From assembly GCA_039819085.1 (NCBI GenBank), contig JBCBSQ010000004.1, forward strand, positions 115,043 to 179,042: a DNA stretch of 64,000 bases, written 5' to 3'. A program made the position numbers and the translations under genes. Positions 61,418 through 64,000 of this stretch are shown piece by piece. Origin of the DNA: MED-G105 sp039819085. Lineage in GTDB: Bacteria > Pseudomonadota > Alphaproteobacteria > Caulobacterales > Parvularculaceae. Below the pieces are notes generated by a model. The model saw only the letters and a program-made list of their open reading frames with translations. It was not told where the DNA came from and ran no database searches. How positions within the stretch are numbered: position 1 is the first letter of the stretch; every line of letters starts with the position of its first letter.

Positions 61418-63609
61418 GCAATCGCAAACTGAAGATCGGCCTTCTCGGCGCCGGCTATATCTCCGACTGGCACGCGGATGCGGCGGCGCGCGCGGGCGCT
61501 GAGATCGCGGCAGTGTGCGATCGGTCCGAAGCCGCCGCGAAGAGTTTCGCCGCGGGCCGCGGGATCAACAGGATCTACACGGACCTTGACGCCATGCTGA
61601 GCGATGGCGGGCTTGATGTGATCCATGTTCTAACACCGCCAAACGCGCATATGGATTGCGCCCGTATGATACTCGATGCGGGCGTCGCGGCCTTTGTTGA
61701 AAAGCCCTTCACGCTGTCATCGGCTGATTGCGCAGCGTTGGCGGATCTGGCGGCGCAGAGGAACGTCGCGCTTGGCGTTAACCACAATTTCCTGATGCTG
61801 CCCGCCTATGAGCGGCTGAAGCGTGACATTGCGTCCGGCGTCATGGGACCAATCGACTCGCTGGACGCAAATTGGCGCTTCCCTTTGCAGCCCTTCCGGT
61901 CCGGCCCCTTTAACCTCTGGATGCTGAGGAAACCGGAGAACATCCTCTTCGAAATCGGCTCGCATCTCTTCGCCTTCGTCGCTGACCTGTTTGACGACGT
62001 GGAGATCCTTTCAGCCGAACCGCGCTACCCCATCGCCATGCCGGGCGGCGCTCGGCAATACCAGGGCTGGCGCATCGAGGGCCGCAGCGGCGAGGCCGCC
62101 ATCGGCGTCAACCTCTCTCTTATCGAAGGGCAGGACGACCGAAGCGTGCGCGCGCGCGGCCTCGGCGCGCTCGCCGAAGTCGACTTCGCAAACGACTGCT
62201 ATCGGCGCGATCAGTCCGTGAACGCCGATATCGTCATCGGCCCCTTACAGAGGCAATTGGGCCTTGCCGCGGGCGCGGCCGCTGACGGCGTCGCCAACGC
62301 CGCCCGGCAACTCGCCTCCCTCAACGCGCTGACGCCATACGGACTTTCCATCGCGCGCGCCGTCGCGTCGTTCCATCGTTCGGTCCGAGACGCTGCGCCG
62401 GTCGATCCTCGCCTTGCGCCGCAGCTCGCTGAACGCGCCATCGCCATGATTGAGGCCACCGTGGAAAAGGCCTCGCCTGCCATTAAGGCGCCAGCGCCGA
62501 CCGAAGGGGCGTCGCGCGCATCAGCGCCATCGAGCGCCGCAGCGACAGGCAAGACAATGCTGGTGATCGGCGGCGCCGGCTTTATCGGCAGGGCGCTGAC
62601 GAGCGCGCTCGCGGACAAAGGCCACCGGGTTCGCGTCTTCTCCCGCGGACGGCCTGATGACATGTTGCGCGCCGACGGACGGGTGGAGATCTTCACTGGC
62701 GGCCTGAAATCAGAAAACGACCTGAAAGCGGCGCTTGAGGGCGTCGACGGCGTCTTTCATCTCGCCAAAGCGCTCGGCGATACGTGGGCGGATTATGTCG
62801 AGAACGACGTCAAAGTGACGCAGCTCATCGGCCAATGCGTCGCCGATACGCCGTCGCGCCCACGCCTCGTCTACACCGGCACCATCGACAGTTATGACGC
62901 CTCTGATCCTGACCGGGCCATCACTGAAGAGACGCCTTTCGACGAGGACCTCGAGGGCCGCAACCTGTACGCCCGATCGAAAGCGGCTTGCGAAGCTGCA
63001 CTTATGGAAATCGCCAAAGACGCCGAGTTGAAGCTCGTCATCGTCCGCCCCGGGATCGTCATCGGACGCGGCGGCCCGCTCCAGCACTGGGGCATCGCCA
63101 AATGGTCGGGCTCCACGTCCTGCACGCTCTGGGGAAGCGGCGACAACACCCTGCCATTTGTCCTCGTTGAAGACGTCGCCGAAGGGCTCGTTCAGGCGAT
63201 GGAGGCGGACGGCGTTGACGGCCGATCATTCAATCTCATCGGCGAGCCGATGCTCTCCGCGAAACAGTACTTTGACGAAGTCGGCCGGGCGAACGGCGTC
63301 AAGATGCGCGCCGCGCCGAAATCAATCTGGTCTTATTATGTCGTCGACCTGATCAAATACGCGCTGAAGACGACCCTCGCGCGCAAAAAGAACGTCTCAA
63401 AGCCGACCTATCGGGACTGGAAATCACGCACGCAATTGTCGCCCTACGCCAACGGCGTCGCAAAAGAGGTTCTCGGCTGGCGGCCTGAGGCCGATCGCGC
63501 CGCTTTCATCCGCAGGGGAATTGTCGACGCCAATCTCTTCGGCCTGTTGTCGCCGGACCGAAACGCAACGCCGGCGCCCATCGCCAACGAAGACAGAATG
63601 GCGAGCTAG
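61414..63609 (+). CDS. Fusion: Gfo/Idh/MocA oxidoreductase plus extended SDR (NAD-dependent epimerase/dehydratase)
   Basis: The 731-residue protein joins two enzymes. Residues 1-350 are a Gfo/Idh/MocA oxidoreductase ('IGLLGAGYISDWHADAAA', 'AAFVEKPFTLS', 'GVNHNFLMLPAY'). An Ala/Pro/Ser-rich linker (about 355-378) leads to an extended SDR from about 380: 'MLVIGGAGFIGRALTSAL', a Ser/Thr-containing 'YTGTIDSYD' and catalytic 'YARSK' near 518, then 'PFVLVEDVAEG' and a C-terminal sugar-binding part. The two halves could act in sequence on a nucleotide sugar or lipid-linked sugar. Its ATG overlaps the GT2 stop. Confidence 0.88.
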   Translation: MSNRKLKIGLLGAGYISDWHADAAARAGAEIAAVCDRSEAAAKSFAAGRGINRIYTDLDAMLSDGGLDVIHVLTPPNAHMDCARMILDAGVAAFVEKPFTLSSADCAALADLAAQRNVALGVNHNFLMLPAYERLKRDIASGVMGPIDSLDANWRFPLQPFRSGPFNLWMLRKPENILFEIGSHLFAFVADLFDDVEILSAEPRYPIAMPGGARQYQGWRIEGRSGEAAIGVNLSLIEGQDDRSVRARGLGALAEVDFANDCYRRDQSVNADIVIGPLQRQLGLAAGAAADGVANAARQLASLNALTPYGLSIARAVASFHRSVRDAAPVDPRLAPQLAERAIAMIEATVEKASPAIKAPAPTEGASRASAPSSAAATGKTMLVIGGAGFIGRALTSALADKGHRVRVFSRGRPDDMLRADGRVEIFTGGLKSENDLKAALEGVDGVFHLAKALGDTWADYVENDVKVTQLIGQCVADTPSRPRLVYTGTIDSYDASDPDRAITEETPFDEDLEGRNLYARSKAACEAALMEIAKDAELKLVIVRPGIVIGRGGPLQHWGIAKWSGSTSCTLWGSGDNTLPFVLVEDVAEGLVQAMEADGVDGRSFNLIGEPMLSAKQYFDEVGRANGVKMRAAPKSIWSYYVVDLIKYALKTTLARKKNVSKPTYRDWKSRTQLSPYANGVAKEVLGWRPEADRAAFIRRGIVDANLFGLLSPDRNATPAPIANEDRMAS

Positions 63610-63627
63610 GCAGCCCTGCTCTCGCGC

Positions 63628-64000
63628 TTACTCCGCCGCGGCTTTAACCGCCTCGCGCGCAGTAGCCGCCTCCCGCGCCTTCACCGGCGTCAGGCGCAAC
63701 ACGCCATCTTCAATCTTCCCGTAGCGGAGGCCGACGAGATCTCGGAAATAGTCCTGCGGATGCCGCCACGGCCAGCGCCCCTGCTTCGGCAGGATCTCCT
63801 CGGCCCGCTTCACATACCCTGAGGAGAAATCCAGGAAGGGTTCGCGCGGCATCGACGGGTCGTCATTAATCGGCGTTGCGACGCTCTTCCCGACCGCCTT
63901 CATGCGGCTCAAGAGGCGACAAGTGAAATCGCTAACAAGATCAGCGCGCAAGGTCCAGGAAGCGTTCGTGTACCCGAACACGCTGACAAGATTCGGCACG
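63628..64000 (-). CDS. Flavin-containing monooxygenase (EthA-type), C-terminal part, cut by window edge
   Basis: About 124 residues reach the window end and continue beyond it. The sequence 'PNLVSVFGYTNASWTLRADLVSDFTCRLL' followed by 'PFLDFSSGYVKRAEEILPKQG' and 'PWRHPQDYFRDL' is characteristic of the C-terminus of EthA-like Baeyer-Villiger monooxygenases, which use FAD and NADPH to oxygenate ketones or sulfides. The cofactor-binding N-terminus is outside. It converges on the fused gene. Confidence 0.85.
   Translation of the reverse strand, partial: VPNLVSVFGYTNASWTLRADLVSDFTCRLLSRMKAVGKSVATPINDDPSMPREPFLDFSSGYVKRAEEILPKQGRWPWRHPQDYFRDLVGLRYGKIEDGVLRLTPVKAREAATAREAVKAAAE

Overview
The window is GC-rich chromosomal DNA from an alphaproteobacterium. 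It carries mipZ, which belongs to the Caulobacter-type cell-cycle system, with a perfect CtrA-type box (TTAA-N7-TTAA) in its upstream gap. It also carries the alphaproteobacterial order nuo-birA-coaX-rnj and the small families DUF1467 and DUF1489. A Hyphomonadaceae/Parvularculaceae-like lineage fits best, but I cannot name the species. I see no intact prophage, insertion sequence, rRNA or CRISPR array.

Layout. 1-0.6 kb: a decayed tyrosine-recombinase fragment abuts a tRNA-Gly(TCC) gene, the scar of an integrated element lying off the left edge. 0.7-9.4 kb: mixed housekeeping and accessory genes (TRIC-type channel, Tat-signal short-chain dehydrogenase, DUF4174, leucine-rich-repeat protein, acyl-CoA dehydrogenase, beta-hydroxyacid dehydrogenase plus flavin reductase, SLC13 permease). 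9.7-14.2 kb: bpt leucyltransferase, then a three-gene TRAP transporter with a Tat/lipoprotein receptor. 14.1-21.9 kb: J-domain protein, mipZ, PapD-like chaperone, SPOR-like lipoprotein, panC, DUF1489, a membrane-anchored lysozyme and an apparently frameshifted surface-protein locus. 22.0-27.5 kb: mgtE, DUF1467, rnj, coaX, birA.

27.5-55.3 kb: all fourteen subunits of respiratory complex I, on the minus strand and in canonical order A,B,C,D,E,F,G,H-N. The locus is stretched to almost 28 kb by unrelated genes between subunits: small membrane proteins, a GFA protein, an OmpA-type protein, a thioesterase, HU, GNAT, acyltransferase, amidase, beta-lactamase, methyltransferase and DUF2807. Three of the inserts lie on the plus strand, two minus-strand terminators lie inside, and intergenic palindromes sit in two gaps. 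The locus therefore cannot be one transcript. The amidase insert is flanked by a perfect 23-bp direct repeat whose second copy is the 3' end of nuoG.

55.5-63.6 kb: a glycan cluster of two divergent transcription units, with three glycosyltransferases, two Gfo/Idh/MocA oxidoreductases, and one protein fusing a Gfo/Idh/MocA module to an extended SDR (sugar epimerase) module. The window ends inside an EthA-type flavin monooxygenase.

I found no clear new defence or biosynthetic system. The most unusual observations are the interrupted nuo locus, the repeat-flanked amidase cassette, the oxidoreductase-epimerase fusion, the CtrA box at mipZ and an outer-membrane-protein gene cut by a single in-frame TGA.
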